This document shows, in pieces, positions 63,701 to 64,000 of a DNA stretch of 64,000 bases. A program made the position numbers and the translations under genes. Source of the DNA: Sanderia malayensis. Taxonomy: Eukaryota; Cnidaria; Scyphozoa; Semaeostomeae; Pelagiidae. Under the pieces are notes generated by a model. That model ran no database searches, was not told the DNA's origin, and saw only the letters and a list, made by a program, of their open reading frames with translations. The stretch covers positions 29,173 to 93,172 of the forward strand of contig RQOL01000415.1 of the NCBI GenBank assembly GCA_013076295.1, in the 5' to 3' direction. Position 1 is the first letter of the stretch; each line of letters opens with the position of its first letter.

Positions 63701-64000
63701 CAACCCCACGTACAATGAGTTAGATCGCTGCGCTCACCTGTCAATCCACTATCAAGAAATATTGACTGATAGGGCGCACTTCATGCGCTGCACTGGCTTA
63801 CGCTCATGCCCCTTTCAACCACACGTACAATGGTTGAGCTCGCTGCGCTCGCCTGTCTATCTATTATCAGGAAACATTGACTGATAGGGCGCCTTCGTGC
63901 GCTGCACCCGCTTACGCTCCTGCCCCTTTCAACCCCACGTACAATGGTTGCATCACTGGCGCTCTCCTGTCTATCTATTATCAGGAAACATAGACTGATA
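60742..64000 (+). repeat. Right-end satellite block, mixed and deletion-rich
   Basis: About 28 monomers lie here. The series around 60,860-61,130 (caatcggttag or aaatcggttag, gcacctcgtgcgcttcg, gacgcaagtc, ttatgttaatgcc) recurs at about 62,570-62,840 with an offset near 1,703. Bases 61,545-62,440 resemble 59,490-60,280. The gttcgattacg type returns here after being absent from about 42 to 60.9 kb. Single-base losses are frequent from 61.2 to 63.0 kb. The array runs off the window end. Confidence 0.85.

Larger units (their letters stand above)
1..64000 (+). repeat. Satellite DNA array, ~115-bp monomer, head-to-tail
   Basis: The anchor tcatgcccct and close variants recur about every 115 bases across the window. 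At the left end the anchors fall at 21, 136, 251, 366, 471, 585, 699 and 814, giving spacings of 115, 115, 115, 105, 114, 114 and 115. All copies read in the same direction; I saw no inverted block, no N run and no unique insert. At 64 kb this is roughly 555-560 monomers. The consensus is about 52% GC with 9 CpGs. Both window ends fall inside monomers, so the array is larger than the window. Long single-orientation arrays with higher-order structure are typical of eukaryotic heterochromatic satellites; centromeric, pericentromeric or subtelomeric location cannot be told apart here. I do not recognise the family by name. Confidence 0.98.

Noticed and set aside
1..64000. CRISPR array
   Set aside because: The spacing is regular, but there are no distinct repeat and spacer parts: the whole 115-bp unit is repeated, with variants shared among copies. 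Unit size is well above usual CRISPR periods and no cas genes are present.
1..64000. CENP-B box
   Set aside because: I found no match to the core TTCG....A..CGGG pattern; cttcgtgcgctgc shares only the ttcg.
1..64000. Transposon or insertion sequence inside the array
   Set aside because: No interruption of the 115-bp rhythm, terminal inverted repeat, target duplication or transposase-like reading frame was seen.
1..64000. Telomeric repeat or rDNA spacer
   Set aside because: No short telomere-type repeat tracts are present and no stretch resembles rRNA. Spacer subrepeats of rDNA would normally be bounded by rRNA genes within tens of kilobases, but none is visible, so this cannot be fully excluded.

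Overview
The whole window is one uninterrupted satellite DNA array. A monomer of about 115 bp is repeated head to tail, always in the same orientation, from base 1 to base 64000. That is roughly 555-560 copies, and both ends of the window cut the array, so it continues on each side. I found no unique sequence, protein-coding gene, RNA gene, transposon, CRISPR array or ordinary regulatory region. Arrays of this kind are typical of eukaryotic constitutive heterochromatin (centromeric, pericentromeric or subtelomeric). The species cannot be named from the sequence. Almost every CpG in the monomer also occurs as TpG and as CpA in other copies, which suggests a host that methylates CpG in its germline, such as a vertebrate, a plant or a methylating invertebrate or fungus. 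This is an inference.

The array has three levels of structure. (1) The monomer is about 52% GC with 9 CpGs. It carries a short dyad (gcgcac-ttc-gtgcgc and variants) and two related 14-base blocks about 60 bases apart, which hint at an older half-size unit. (2) Diverged monomer types (an A8 type, an 81-bp truncated type, a types with gccgcttttg, ccagttaaac, cgttcatg or aggtcgctgcc, and others) occur in recurring order, giving higher-order repeats. (3) Whole blocks of about 0.5 to 6.8 kb are duplicated, mostly in tandem: 8.6-12.5 with 13.9-17.8 kb (with a nested 1.4 kb tandem duplication), 18.7-19.9 with 20.0-21.1 kb, 20.4-21.5 with 25.6-26.7 kb, 24.2-24.7 with 24.9-25.4 kb, 29.95-35.4 with 36.8-42.0 kb, 42.2-45.5 with 45.6-49.0 kb, 49.5-53.4 with 53.6-57.5 kb, and 59.8-60.3 with 60.3-60.75 kb.

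The window is zoned. Types marked by ccagttaaac and aggtcgctgcc occur only left of about 27.6 kb. The gccgctttt type appears only from about 22.9 kb onward, and the cgttcatg type only from about 43.6 kb. This fits local amplification by unequal exchange rather than array-wide homogenisation.

The many open reading frames of 60-200 codons on both strands are by-products. The monomer length is 1 modulo 3, so the frame rotates with each copy, and fixed stops in two of the three forward frames usually end a stretch after about two monomers. No operon or multi-gene system exists here. The points worth attention are the array architecture, the CpG decay pattern, precise monomer losses between duplicated blocks, and clusters of single-base homopolymer deletions (mainly 8.1-8.9, 45.6-51.6 and 61.2-63.0 kb) that may be assembly errors.
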